NCBI GenBank assembly: GCA_002394165.1
Contig: DGTA01000037.1
Span: 4,162-58,900 of the forward strand
DNA length: 54,739 bases
Source: Lachnospiraceae bacterium UBA4348
GTDB lineage: Bacteria > Bacillota > Clostridia > Lachnospirales > Lachnospiraceae
Direction: 5' to 3'
The notes beneath the pieces are model-generated. The model did not search any database. It was not told the origin of the DNA and worked only from the letters and a program-made list of their open reading frames with translations. Below, piece by piece: positions 39,768 to 48,250 of this stretch. Numbering within the stretch: the stretch's first letter is position 1; every line of letters starts with the position of its first letter. The translations under genes and the position numbers were made by a program.

Positions 39768-42590
39768 TCAGTGCGGCACCACCGGCGTCCAGTATTCCTG
39801 ATTGTAGATATCCGTCAGCAGGTAGGTGACCAGCGTGTTTTCGCCCACGTAGGTGTTGCTGATCTCCAGCCCGTCGCGGTAGATGAGCGGATCGCCGAGG
39901 GTACGGCTGTCCTCGTAAGTCTGGTCATAATTATACATGTCGCACAGGAACACGATCTCATCGCCTTCCTCAAGCGGCGCGGTATTCTTCGCGGCCGTCT
40001 CCGTCTCGCCGTCCACATAGTCGAACCTGGCGCCGGCGATCGTGCCGTCCGGGTTTTCATCATCGAAGACGAGGATCAGGTTTGCGCGGTATCCGTTCAG
40101 GAGAACCGGTACGCGGCCGATGATCGTCTCCTTTCCGTCCACAAGGGTCGTCCCCTCGTAGTAGAAGGCCACCGGCTGTCCGTCGATGGAGAGCCAGGTG
40201 CCGTCGGTATCCCCGATCAGCCTGCCGTTGGGCGTGAACTCATAGATATTGTCCAGTCCCAGGTCGACAAAGCCTTCTCCGGTATCGTAGAACATGTTCA
40301 TCTGCAGGGTCTGGATCATCTCCCAGTCCTCGTCCGGGAGCGTCATCAGGTAACGACCCTGCTCATCCTGTGTCCAGGACATGTTCTCGGCGTGGAAGTG
40401 ATTGGCATCGATGTAAGCCGCGGCTTCACGGGCATCGAACACGCCCTCCTCGCTCATGAATTTCGTATCGGCCGAGTCCATGCCGCCGATGCTTCTTCCG
40501 CCCGACAGATAGCCCATCAGCAGCTCTGTCAGGATATCGGAGCCGCTGTAGCCGCCCGAGGAGCTGCCGTAACCGGCTCCGCCGCTGCCGTAGCTTCCGA
40601 AGCTGCCGCCGAAGAGAGACTCAAGCGGAGAAGTGGAACCGCCCGAGGAGAGCTGTCCGCTGGTCTCAAGGCCGGCAAAACTCTTAATGCAGTCTGAGTA
40701 GGCCGAATCCAGGCCGATCTCTTTATAGATCCTGGAGGCGGAGTCGACCTTCAGCGTCGAACGGTACGGGAAATAGATGGAAAGCCCGTACGCGTTGGTC
40801 ATGTTCGTAGAAGTCCGGTTGTATTTAATGGCGCTGAGCAGGACGTCCCGAAGATCCGATGCGGCCTTCGTTCCGATGTTGTCCGCGAAGTTCACCAGGT
40901 CGACCTGGTCGATCCGGTTGGAGACCGCGAACTCCCTTGCTCCCGCCCTGGCGTTGGAGACCCGTTTGTAATTGCTGCTGCGGATCAGCTCACCGGTGCC
41001 GGAGGCAAAAGCGCTCAGCTTTTCCGGAACGGTCTTTTCAAGCTCCGCCAGGTCGACCAGCGAGAGCGTGGCCAGCTGGCCGCGGCACTGCCGCGCGCAC
41101 ATGTCCACAAACCCGTCCACGATATTCTTTCCTGTCTCAAGGGTGTCCTGGGAGGTGTTCCTGGCTAGGGAACTGAGCCAGTCCGTATAATACCAGCCGA
41201 TACCGGGTTCGGTCTCCTCCGAGCCGATCAGGTAATCGGCGTAATCGGCGCACACCAGCGCCGTCTCCAGCGTTCCCATCAGGCAGGTGTCAAATCCGAT
41301 AAAATCGAAGGTCACCCCCGCGTCAGAGAGCGCTTTGTCGATCCCGGCCAGGCTCATGGAGCCGCTGCGGGAATTTTTCTCATCATATCCGTATCCGCTC
41401 AGGGAGCCGCCGCCGTGATCCCAGAAGATAAGGTCCATGCGGTTGGCGGGATAGTTTTTGGCGCACCATCTGATAAAGCCGGACAGCGTCGACGGATCTA
41501 CCATGGATTTGGAGCCGTCGCTCTCGACTATTCGCTGCAGCCTGCCGTTCGTGATCTTGTAGACCTGGTTCACCTGGCTGCTGATGCCGTTGATCTTCCA
41601 GGAGCGGCAGCCGCCGGTGTAGATCAGGATGTTGACTTTATCGGAGGCCGTGGCCTGGGCCATCTCCGCCAGATCGTTCGAAGCCATGCCCGAGCGCGAC
41701 TCGAGATCCGTACCGCACATATAGACCATGATGGTCACGGTATCCTTCCCGTTCCCGAGGATCTTCGTGCGCTTCGCCCTGGCACCCTTTGCCACGGACG
41801 TATTCAGCCTTCCGGTGTTGTTGGAGGAGGGCTTGTAGACGAAATCGGCATTGCTGCCCGTATCCGCTGAAGAGGACGCCTGGGAAGATGTCTGTGTCTG
41901 GGAACCCGACGAAGCCGAAGCAGAACCGATGCTTCCGGAACTGGCCGCACTGCTCTGGCCGCCCGTCAGTTCGTCTGTGGTGGACGGCACCGTGATCACT
42001 TCATTGCCGGAGTCTGAATCTTCCACCGTCGAGCCCCAGCCGTCGGATACCGAATTGTTTCCTGTAAAGCCGGTGAGCATCTCGAACAGGCCGGAGAATT
42101 CCGATCCCAGAGAGCTCGCGGAAGAGCTGTCGTAGGAGCTGGTGTCATAAGAGCCGCCGTTCATGCCGGAAAGCAGGTCCTCAAGCGTCATCGCGCCGGA
42201 GGAAGCACTCTGGCTGCCGCTGTAGGAGCCCGAGCTGCTCTGGCTGCTGTAGCTGCCCGAGGAGGAAGTTCCCGAAGAGCCCGTCGAAGAAGAGCCGGAT
42301 CCCGACCCGGAGCCGCCGTTAAGTAAAGACAATCCGCCTCCGCCGCCCAGCAGGAACAGGAGAATGGCGCCGATGATCAGGGCCAGCGGACTCTTCCCGC
42401 CGCTTCCCCTCTGGCCGGATCCGCCCACACGGCCGGAACCGGCTCCGGAAGCACTCTGCTGCTCCTTCCTTCCCTGATAACCGTCCGCTCTTCCTACCGG
42501 TCCGGAAGACCCGATGCTTTCTTTACCGACATTGACGCCCTTACCATTGCCAGTGACATGTTTTTTTCTTCCGCCATTGGATAAATCCAT
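39768..42590 (-). CDS. Membrane-anchored clostripain-family (C11) protease
   Basis: 940 residues. A basic N terminus is followed by a membrane helix (about 67-90), then a Ser/Gly-rich tract of about 150 residues. The C11 domain follows (about 283-640). The catalytic dyad is H392 in IFWDHGGGSLSGYGYD and C436 in FIGFDTCLMGTLETA. MVYMCGTDLESR is the family N-terminal motif. The C-terminal 270 residues are beta-rich and of no known domain. GGGAGG lies 8 nt before the ATG. The protein is displayed outside on a flexible stalk and probably cleaves after arginine. Promoter at 42636-42665. Confidence 0.92.
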   Translation of the reverse strand: MDLSNGGRKKHVTGNGKGVNVGKESIGSSGPVGRADGYQGRKEQQSASGAGSGRVGGSGQRGSGGKSPLALIIGAILLFLLGGGGGLSLLNGGSGSGSGSSSTGSSGTSSSGSYSSQSSSGSYSGSQSASSGAMTLEDLLSGMNGGSYDTSSYDSSSASSLGSEFSGLFEMLTGFTGNNSVSDGWGSTVEDSDSGNEVITVPSTTDELTGGQSSAASSGSIGSASASSGSQTQTSSQASSSADTGSNADFVYKPSSNNTGRLNTSVAKGARAKRTKILGNGKDTVTIMVYMCGTDLESRSGMASNDLAEMAQATASDKVNILIYTGGCRSWKINGISSQVNQVYKITNGRLQRIVESDGSKSMVDPSTLSGFIRWCAKNYPANRMDLIFWDHGGGSLSGYGYDEKNSRSGSMSLAGIDKALSDAGVTFDFIGFDTCLMGTLETALVCADYADYLIGSEETEPGIGWYYTDWLSSLARNTSQDTLETGKNIVDGFVDMCARQCRGQLATLSLVDLAELEKTVPEKLSAFASGTGELIRSSNYKRVSNARAGAREFAVSNRIDQVDLVNFADNIGTKAASDLRDVLLSAIKYNRTSTNMTNAYGLSIYFPYRSTLKVDSASRIYKEIGLDSAYSDCIKSFAGLETSGQLSSGGSTSPLESLFGGSFGSYGSGGAGYGSSSGGYSGSDILTELLMGYLSGGRSIGGMDSADTKFMSEEGVFDAREAAAYIDANHFHAENMSWTQDEQGRYLMTLPDEDWEMIQTLQMNMFYDTGEGFVDLGLDNIYEFTPNGRLIGDTDGTWLSIDGQPVAFYYEGTTLVDGKETIIGRVPVLLNGYRANLILVFDDENPDGTIAGARFDYVDGETETAAKNTAPLEEGDEIVFLCDMYNYDQTYEDSRTLGDPLIYRDGLEISNTYVGENTLVTYLLTDIYNQEYWTPVVPH

Positions 42591-42635
42591 CTATCTTTCC
42601 TCCCTTGAGCGAAATTTTCCACAATCTTTGGGGTT

Positions 42636-42665
42636 ATTGTACCATAATAATCGGAAATATGACAG
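42636..42665 (-). promoter_or_regulatory. Promoter of the clostripain-headed operon
   Basis: Minus strand CTGTCA (42660-42665), 18-base spacer, TGGTACAAT extended -10 (TACAAT at 42636-42641). The -35 hexamer begins in the last bases of the 80-bp palindrome, so the element could influence this promoter. Confidence 0.6.
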
Positions 42666-42741
42666 GGTGAGTCAGGGGACGCATCAGGAGACTCATTGGC
42701 ATGCCAATGAGTCTCCTGATGCGTCCCCTGACTCACCCTGT
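42662..42741. repeat. Perfect 80-bp palindrome without spacer (family B)
   Basis: Each base from 42662 to 42701 pairs with 42741 back to 42702; the centre is GGCATGCC. The arm includes GGGTGAGTCAGGGGACGCAT. In the pilin's direction of transcription no T tract follows; on the opposite strand TTATTTTTT follows. It is more REP-like than terminator-like. It lies between the pilin stop and the clostripain promoter. Confidence 0.95.
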
Positions 42742-42744
42742 ACC

Positions 42745-43878
42745 TTATTTTTTCCGGATAACAGCCCCGCATACAAGCAGCACGATCCCGATGACCGCAA
42801 GCAGCAGCACCGGCCACCACAGCTGTCCGGTCTGGGGCAGCTTTGAAGGCGTCTTCGGCGGCTCTGTGGTTTTTTCCGGAGATTTGTATGAGTTCGTAAA
42901 AGTGAAAAGCGCTTTGGAGGCATCCTTTCCGGTATAGACAACAGTCCCCTCGGCGCCGCCTTTCTTAAGGACGATCTCATCGATCACAAGCGCTTCCCGT
43001 TCCCGGACGACTCCGATCCTGCACCAGTAGGTGGTCGTATCGTACGTAAAGTCCTTCTCCCCGGTGTTTTTCTCACTGCAGGTATAGTAATAATCACCTG
43101 CTTTATCGAAGGTGATCTCACCGATCGTCACCTGACCGGCGTCTTTGACCTGAAGCGTCATCTCGTCGGCCGAGCTTTCAGCCACCGGCCCTCCGGCGCT
43201 GACAAGGCCTTTGGCGTTGACAGGCATCGGGCTGCCTCCGAGGCGCCTGAACACAAAGCTGAATGTCGTGGACGGCACCTTCTCGCCGGTGAGCTTCTTT
43301 TCCAGGGTCAGGCTCACGTTGACCGGGCTGCACTCTTTTGCCAGTTCAGGCTTCGGCGCAGCATCCACATCGAGGACCCATTCTCCGGTTTCCGTCTTAA
43401 GCGGGACCGAGACCAGGAACGGAGCGACCGCAGCGTGGTCAGGAGCCGGGCTGGTCTGAACGACCAGATAGAGGCCAAGCGCCAGATCCGAGATCAAAGC
43501 TTTCCCGTCCGTTCCGATCGAAACAGAGGTCCCTTCCAGAGAATTCTGTGAGGCGAATGCCGCCAGATCGGCCGCCAGTGCAGCATCAAGATCTGTATCT
43601 TCAGTGATCGGTTCCTGGAAAGAAGCAAAGCCCCCTGTCAGCTGATACCGGTATCCGCCGTTTTCGACGATCGTGGCTGCCTGGTAAATAACCAGTTCAC
43701 CACCCGGTACCGGATCTCCGGTTTCACGATCCCTGATCGCTACACTGATCGATCCCTTAGAATCCAGCGGGGGAAACTCCTCAGAAGCGTTCACAATGCA
43801 AGACACCAACACCGACACTAAAAGCGCCAGTATTGTTATCGGGTTGATCAGCTTAATAAGGTTGTTTTTGTGACTCAT
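42745..43878 (-). CDS. LPxTG-anchored pilin with isopeptide-type domains
   Basis: About 377 residues. GGAGG lies 7 nt before ATG 43878. Signal segment (INPITILALLVSVLVSCIV), a Cna-B/SpaA-like domain beginning KGSISVAIRDRETGDPVPGG, then from about 195 a streptococcal-pilin-like (FctA) domain with VNVSLTLEKKLTGEKVPST and TFDKAGDYYYTCSEKN. The end is a Pro/Thr-rich stretch, LPQTG (about 347), a membrane helix and a basic tail. The neighbouring class C sortase should polymerise or anchor it. Only one pilin gene is present, where pilus loci usually have two or three. Confidence 0.92.
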   Translation of the reverse strand: MSHKNNLIKLINPITILALLVSVLVSCIVNASEEFPPLDSKGSISVAIRDRETGDPVPGGELVIYQAATIVENGGYRYQLTGGFASFQEPITEDTDLDAALAADLAAFASQNSLEGTSVSIGTDGKALISDLALGLYLVVQTSPAPDHAAVAPFLVSVPLKTETGEWVLDVDAAPKPELAKECSPVNVSLTLEKKLTGEKVPSTTFSFVFRRLGGSPMPVNAKGLVSAGGPVAESSADEMTLQVKDAGQVTIGEITFDKAGDYYYTCSEKNTGEKDFTYDTTTYWCRIGVVREREALVIDEIVLKKGGAEGTVVYTGKDASKALFTFTNSYKSPEKTTEPPKTPSKLPQTGQLWWPVLLLAVIGIVLLVCGAVIRKK

Positions 43879-43910
43879 ACGCAACCCTCCTGTTCAGCTA
43901 AAGCCGGTCA

Positions 43911-44891
43911 TTACATTTCATTCGTATCGCCCCTGTCCGTTTTCAGGTTCATCTGTTTCCGGTAAAGCGCCGCCGTTCGTTCTGCTCTTCGTTTTTCACC
44001 GGCCGTCCGGTCGGCTCTCATGATCGCAAATATGATCAGCATAAGCAGGATCGGCACCGCGATAAAAGGTGCCACATATACGGCCTCGATCTGCAGGGCG
44101 TCCGCCAGGACCTTTATGTCTCCCATAGCGTTTGCAACGCGGTGGCCGCGCACCAGCAGTCTGTGCGTATTGATCCCGTACGGCGTACAGGTGACCAGCG
44201 TGCACAGGTCTTTTCCCTTTTCAAGTGCCAGCGCGGAAAGATCCTCCGGTTCTACCACTCTGATCTGATCCACCTGGTAAGTGAGGGTCTCATCCAGGAT
44301 GTTCAGCGTGAAGATATCACCCTCCACCAGTTTGTCCAGATCCGAAAACAGCTTTGCGGAAGGAAGTCCCCTGTGTCCGGACAGCACACTGTGAGCTCCC
44401 TCCTCCGGATCGGTGACCTTGCCCTCTTTCGGATCGAACGACCCGCAGCCGGCCGGAAGAGAGGTCTCCTGAAGATGGCCGATGCTGGTCTGCAGCACGG
44501 CTTCCTCCGTACCGTGGTAGACAGGAAGCATCACATGGATCTTATCGATCTGGATGTACCCCATGATCCCGCTCTCGTCGACGGAAAGCTGGCGGTTATA
44601 TTCGTCCTCCTGCCCGGGAGTCAATTGCCAGCTGACCCCGTCCGCAGCCAGTTCACGGTTATACTCTCTCGCATCCGTCAGGATCTCCTCATACTGACTG
44701 CGGTCCATATCCGAGATGCTGTCAGCATAACTCATGATGGCCCGGGACTGATGGAATGAATTCCACCAGTCAGCAAAAGTCGGGTATGCCAGAAAGCCGA
44801 CGCCGGCCAGAAAGACCAATACCAGCAAGATCTCCGGAATGATCGATCGCTTTCCGGTCCGCGCGGCCGCTGTCTGTTTAGTCAGTCCCAT
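43911..44891 (-). CDS. srtC: Class C sortase
   Basis: Pilus-type sortase, 326 residues: N-terminal membrane helix (about 18-40) and a second C-terminal hydrophobic segment (VAPFIAVPILLMLIIFAIM) as class C sortases have. The active site is complete: H173 in LSGHRGLP, C235 in TLVTCTPYG and R244 in NTHRLLVRG. The lid region before the core shows no clear DPF/W motif that I can identify. GGAGAGG precedes the ATG. First gene of a two-gene unit with the pilin, 32 bases apart, driven by the promoter at 44968. Confidence 0.95.
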   Translation of the reverse strand: MGLTKQTAAARTGKRSIIPEILLVLVFLAGVGFLAYPTFADWWNSFHQSRAIMSYADSISDMDRSQYEEILTDAREYNRELAADGVSWQLTPGQEDEYNRQLSVDESGIMGYIQIDKIHVMLPVYHGTEEAVLQTSIGHLQETSLPAGCGSFDPKEGKVTDPEEGAHSVLSGHRGLPSAKLFSDLDKLVEGDIFTLNILDETLTYQVDQIRVVEPEDLSALALEKGKDLCTLVTCTPYGINTHRLLVRGHRVANAMGDIKVLADALQIEAVYVAPFIAVPILLMLIIFAIMRADRTAGEKRRAERTAALYRKQMNLKTDRGDTNEM

Positions 44892-44967
44892 TTTATCCTC
44901 TCCGCCGGGGGCGGCAAACTCAATTCAGTCTGATCACGGTCATAAATGTATATTTACCTATTATAAT

Positions 44968-44996
44968 ATTATACTCGGCAAGCGGACGCTACGCAA
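44968..44996 (-). promoter_or_regulatory. Promoter of the sortase-pilin unit
   Basis: Minus strand TTGCGT (44991-44996), 17-base spacer, perfect TATAAT (44968-44973). The leader would be about 70 nt. Confidence 0.75.
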
Positions 44997-45003
44997 GAAG
45001 TAA

Positions 45004-45057
45004 GGGGTGAGTCAGAGGAGGTATCTTCTGACTCAAATACATCCCCTGATTCACCCC
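45004..45057. repeat. Degenerate palindromic repeat, family B
   Basis: GGGGTGAGTCAG (45004-45015) pairs with CTGATTCACCCC (45046-45057) with one mismatch. An inner alternative stem pairs AGTCAG with CTGACT. The outer arm matches the end of the 80-bp palindrome, so both belong to one family. It lies between the dipeptidase stop and the sortase promoter. Confidence 0.8.
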
Positions 45058-45061
45058 GTCT

Positions 45062-46138
45062 TCATACATAAAGATCCAGCACGTTCCGCCACATCATCCC
45101 TTCGATCTCCTCTCCGGTAAACCCGCATACCGCCAGATACTCCGGCAGCTTCTGCATCATGGCGGCGTTTTCGATCTCCAGGTTTACCGGTGCGATTCCG
45201 TCAAAATCGGTGCCAAGCCCCAGCACATGGCTGCCGCCTACGTTCATGATATGACGTGCGTGCCGGGCCATCGCCTCAAGCGAGGAGAAGCACTGATCTT
45301 CCCGGTCTGCCTCCTCCAGAAAATGCGGGCAGAAATTCAGCCCGATGACTCCGCCGTGTTCACCGACCATGCGGATCATCTCATCTGTCAGGTTCCGGCT
45401 GCAGCCGGTCAGTGAGCGCGCATTGGAATGGCTGGCGACGAACGGGCCCTTCACGAAACGTGCGACATCATAAAAGCCGCCGTCGGAGAGGTGGCTGACG
45501 TCTGCCAGGATGCCCAGCTCCTGCATCCGCTCGAGCATCTCGAAGCCGCGCTTTTTCAGCCCGTCACCTGCTGATGGCTGAAAGCGAAAATACCTGCCAA
45601 AATCCTCGTCCGTGCCCTCGGGCATACGGTTCGGGAATCCCAGCTCATTCTCGTAGTTCCAGGTGAGTGTGATCATCCTCACACCGGCCTGATAAGCGCT
45701 CTCCAGATGGTCGATACCGCCTTTTAAGGCGCCGCCTTCCTCGATGGTGAGCACTGCGCTCATCCGGCCTTCCTCCAGGTTTCTTCGGATATCCGCACCG
45801 CTGCAGGCCTGGCCGATCTGGTCGGTATTTTTCTCCATCTCTTCGCGGAAGACCGCAGCCATTCCCAGAAACTGTTCCCAGGGATCATACCCTTCGCCGG
45901 AAAGAGACGGGTTAAGGAAATCCGATCCGCCGTCCGTTCCGTCAAAATCCTTCGGGAGCGCCTTATCCACAAAGCAGGCAAAATGCTGGAGTATATAGCC
46001 GCCGGTCTTCATCTTCGCAAGGTCCGTCATCAGGCCGTTTTCGGCCTCTTCGCCGCGCAAAGAAAGCCCGTCCTTTCTCAGGCGGGCATACCAAAGTTTC
46101 ATTAGAGTATCACAATGAAGATCCGCTATTCTGATCAT
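45062..46138 (-). CDS. Membrane dipeptidase family (M19) enzyme
   Basis: Zinc dipeptidase of the renal dipeptidase/M19 family, about 358 residues. The N-terminal HxD motif is ADLHCDTL. TIEEGGAL carries the bridging glutamate, and the later histidine ligands are in ILADVSHLS and FVASHSNARSL. No signal peptide, so a cytosolic enzyme hydrolysing dipeptides. The start at ATG 46138 has GGTGAT upstream; a TTG or GTG just before is possible. It follows the Cys-rich membrane protein gene by 18 bases. Confidence 0.92.
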   Translation of the reverse strand: MIRIADLHCDTLMKLWYARLRKDGLSLRGEEAENGLMTDLAKMKTGGYILQHFACFVDKALPKDFDGTDGGSDFLNPSLSGEGYDPWEQFLGMAAVFREEMEKNTDQIGQACSGADIRRNLEEGRMSAVLTIEEGGALKGGIDHLESAYQAGVRMITLTWNYENELGFPNRMPEGTDEDFGRYFRFQPSAGDGLKKRGFEMLERMQELGILADVSHLSDGGFYDVARFVKGPFVASHSNARSLTGCSRNLTDEMIRMVGEHGGVIGLNFCPHFLEEADREDQCFSSLEAMARHARHIMNVGGSHVLGLGTDFDGIAPVNLEIENAAMMQKLPEYLAVCGFTGEEIEGMMWRNVLDLYV

Positions 46139-46156
46139 CTTTATCACCAAACCATA

Positions 46157-46945
46157 TCAGGAATCCTTTCGCAGGAACCTGGTCCTTTTCGCATAAAACT
46201 CCGCCACCTGCTTCCAGAGCGAGTGCAGCTGCTTCTTGTGTGTACAGAGCTTTTCCGTGCAGTTCGCGCAGTGCAGGTACTCGTTGGTCTTCTCTGAAAA
46301 ACGCTCCGGGTACAGGTAAAAAGTGATCTCCCAGCGCAGCAGCAAAATGAGCGACTGCGCCAGCAGTCCCCATGTAAACGGATTCTGGATGAAGAAGAGG
46401 GGTGTGAACATCATGGGAAAGTCCCAGTTGTAGATCCGGCAGGTGCTGCAGCATTTATTCTTCATGAACCAGGATTGGAACGGGCAGAAGAACAGGATGC
46501 AGATCATGTCGCACACCGAATAGGCACAGCAAAGAAGGAGCATGAACCCCTCATCCAGCACCCCGACTATATGGAGGCAGCCGAAAACAAGATTAAAGCA
46601 CACCCAGATCAGCGCCACCAGCATGGTGGCATTGTTATCCTGGATCTCAATATCGATCTCCCCGGACTTCCGGTAATTCCTGCGGAACTGTTTCTGGCAC
46701 CCGGGACTTTCCAGCGGGGAAGGAAAAAACCGGATGATCATCTCCAGGGTATAGACAAGAAAAATGACCCACACGATCACCGGCTTCCGCTCCAGCGAGG
46801 TGACGAGCATCTCCGTCCCGTTGATCTTCCCGATCACATACAGCACCAGGGCAGTCAGGAACAGGGCTCCCCGATAACCCAACCGGACATAATGAAATAT
46901 GCTGACTGGTGTCAGTTTCCTCTTCGCAGCAGCTTTTTCTTTCAT
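46157..46945 (-). CDS. Cys-rich integral membrane protein of unknown function
   Basis: 262 residues with about five hydrophobic segments. Two cysteine clusters stand out: FCPFQSWFMKNKCCSTCRIY between helices, and HCANCTEKLCTHKK in the C-terminal tail, both likely cytoplasmic and suited to bind zinc or an Fe-S cluster. RWEITFYLYPERF precedes the last cluster. The ribosome site is weak. I do not recognise a named family. Close coupling with a dipeptidase gives no clear clue. Confidence 0.7.
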   Translation of the reverse strand: MKEKAAAKRKLTPVSIFHYVRLGYRGALFLTALVLYVIGKINGTEMLVTSLERKPVIVWVIFLVYTLEMIIRFFPSPLESPGCQKQFRRNYRKSGEIDIEIQDNNATMLVALIWVCFNLVFGCLHIVGVLDEGFMLLLCCAYSVCDMICILFFCPFQSWFMKNKCCSTCRIYNWDFPMMFTPLFFIQNPFTWGLLAQSLILLLRWEITFYLYPERFSEKTNEYLHCANCTEKLCTHKKQLHSLWKQVAEFYAKRTRFLRKDS

Positions 46946-46971
46946 AATGCAAAACCTATAAAAAACAGTGG

Positions 46972-47370
46972 TTAACCTTTGCCTTCGATCATTTTCTCGA
47001 CAAGCTCAACGCACTCATAGACCAGCGCATCACAGTGCGCTTTTTTCACCTCTCCCCGCTGGGCACTGACCCGCAGAAGATCACGGCAGTCCAACAGTCC
47101 TTCATGGGCTTCCCTGAATTTCCGGCAAAAAGCGTTTGCATCCTTCGGGTCGTCGATGCCGTAAAGCCCCAGTGCCATCAGCGCACCGGTGACCGCTCCG
47201 CAGACAGAGCCCATTTTCATGCCGCCCCCGAAATGGACCGACAGGTCATAGAATTCCTTCTCAGGCAGGCCTTTAGCCTTCACAAACGGCAGCAGCACCG
47301 ACTGGGCGCAGTTGTAGTGGATCTCGGTGATCGCACGAAGTCTTTTGGCTTCTTCAAGATATGTACTCAT
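46972..47370 (-). CDS. C_GCAxxG_C_C family protein
   Basis: 132 residues with the spaced cysteines of this family: HYNCAQSVLLPF near residue 20, GSVCGAVTGALMALG near 58, NAFCRKF near 82 and LLDCRDLL near 94. Such proteins are thought to be redox-active or metal-binding, sometimes selenium-containing in anaerobes; function unproven. GGAGAGGG precedes the ATG. It follows the terminator at 47390-47431, so a separate transcript from the SDR gene. Confidence 0.88.
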   Translation of the reverse strand: MSTYLEEAKRLRAITEIHYNCAQSVLLPFVKAKGLPEKEFYDLSVHFGGGMKMGSVCGAVTGALMALGLYGIDDPKDANAFCRKFREAHEGLLDCRDLLRVSAQRGEVKKAHCDALVYECVELVEKMIEGKG

Positions 47371-47389
47371 AATCCCTCTCCGCTGAATC

Positions 47390-47431
47390 TAAAAACGGCT
47401 TTCCTGTCGTTATGGTAACACAGGAAAGCCG
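47390..47431 (-). terminator. Terminator of the SDR gene
   Basis: Perfect 12-bp stem (47396-47407 with 47420-47431). On the minus strand it is followed by TTTTTAGA. It lies just after the SDR stop and before the C_GCAxxG start. Confidence 0.85.
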
Positions 47432-47463
47432 CAAATGACAGCAGAAAAACGCTGCCGTCCGGC

Positions 47464-48246
47464 TCACTTGATAGTATACCCTCCGTCAAGGATCAGGTTA
47501 TGCCCGGTGATCATGGACGCCCCGCTGCCGGCAAGATAGGCGATCGCGGCGGCCACCTCCTCCGGCTCGGCAAAGCGCCCGGAAGGCATCTCCTTTTTCA
47601 TTGCCTCACCCTTGGGCCCGTCCCAGGCCAGATGGCCCATGGCCGTCATCACGATGGTGGGCGAGACCGCATTCACGCGGATCCCGTATTCACCCCACTC
47701 CAGCGCCAGCACCTTGTTCAGGGCGATCAGGCCCCCCTTGGAGGCACAGTAGGCGGCATGCTGCTTCAGGGCGATCACCCCGCCCTGGGAAGCCACGTTG
47801 ACGATGCTTCCCTCGATATGGTTCCCGATCATGTATTTTCCGACAGCCTGGGCCATCAGAAAGCAGCCGGTAAGGTTGACGCTGATCACTTCATTCCAGT
47901 CCTCCTCCGAAAGCTCCTCGCCGTTGGCGAGCCGGGTAACGCCGGCGCTGTTCACGAGGATATCCACACCTCCGAAGGTATCGGCCGCGGCCCTGATCAG
48001 TTCATCGCGGTGAGAAGCATCGCGGACATCTCCGCTTACACCCACGGCTCTGTCTCCGCCCATCTCCCGGGCCATATCAGCGATCTCTTTTCTTCGTCCG
48101 CTCATGACCACGTTGGCACCCTGCGCCAGAAAAAATTCTGTCGATGCCAGACCGATGCCGGAGCTGGCTCCGGTGATGATGGCTGTCTTTCCCTTCAGTC
48201 CAAAATCAAGTTCCTTCGCGTTCTCCTTTGTAAATGCAGGCAGCAT
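47464..48246 (-). CDS. SDR-family oxidoreductase (gluconate 5-dehydrogenase-like)
   Basis: Classical short-chain dehydrogenase, 260 residues. Cofactor motif TGASSGIG (about 25-32), NSAGV, catalytic serine in NVASQGG, YCASK dyad (Tyr/Lys about 172/176) and the C-terminal GHNLILDGGYTIK typical of the gluconate/2-deoxygluconate dehydrogenase-like SDRs. It uses NAD(P)H to interconvert a sugar acid or similar hydroxy and keto compounds. Its ribosome site (GGAGGGG) overlaps the stop of a degraded upstream gene, suggesting it once followed a longer carbohydrate gene. Confidence 0.92.
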   Translation of the reverse strand: MLPAFTKENAKELDFGLKGKTAIITGASSGIGLASTEFFLAQGANVVMSGRRKEIADMAREMGGDRAVGVSGDVRDASHRDELIRAAADTFGGVDILVNSAGVTRLANGEELSEEDWNEVISVNLTGCFLMAQAVGKYMIGNHIEGSIVNVASQGGVIALKQHAAYCASKGGLIALNKVLALEWGEYGIRVNAVSPTIVMTAMGHLAWDGPKGEAMKKEMPSGRFAEPEEVAAAIAYLAGSGASMITGHNLILDGGYTIK

Positions 48247-48250
48247 TGCC

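Noticed and set aside
38630..40697. Plus-strand frames of about 400 codons opposite PanE and clostripain
   Set aside because: Composition is that of antisense shadows; the minus-strand genes carry clear motifs and ribosome sites.
42662..42741. 80-bp palindrome as an intrinsic terminator of the pilin gene
   Set aside because: No T tract follows in the direction of transcription; the T-rich side is on the other strand.
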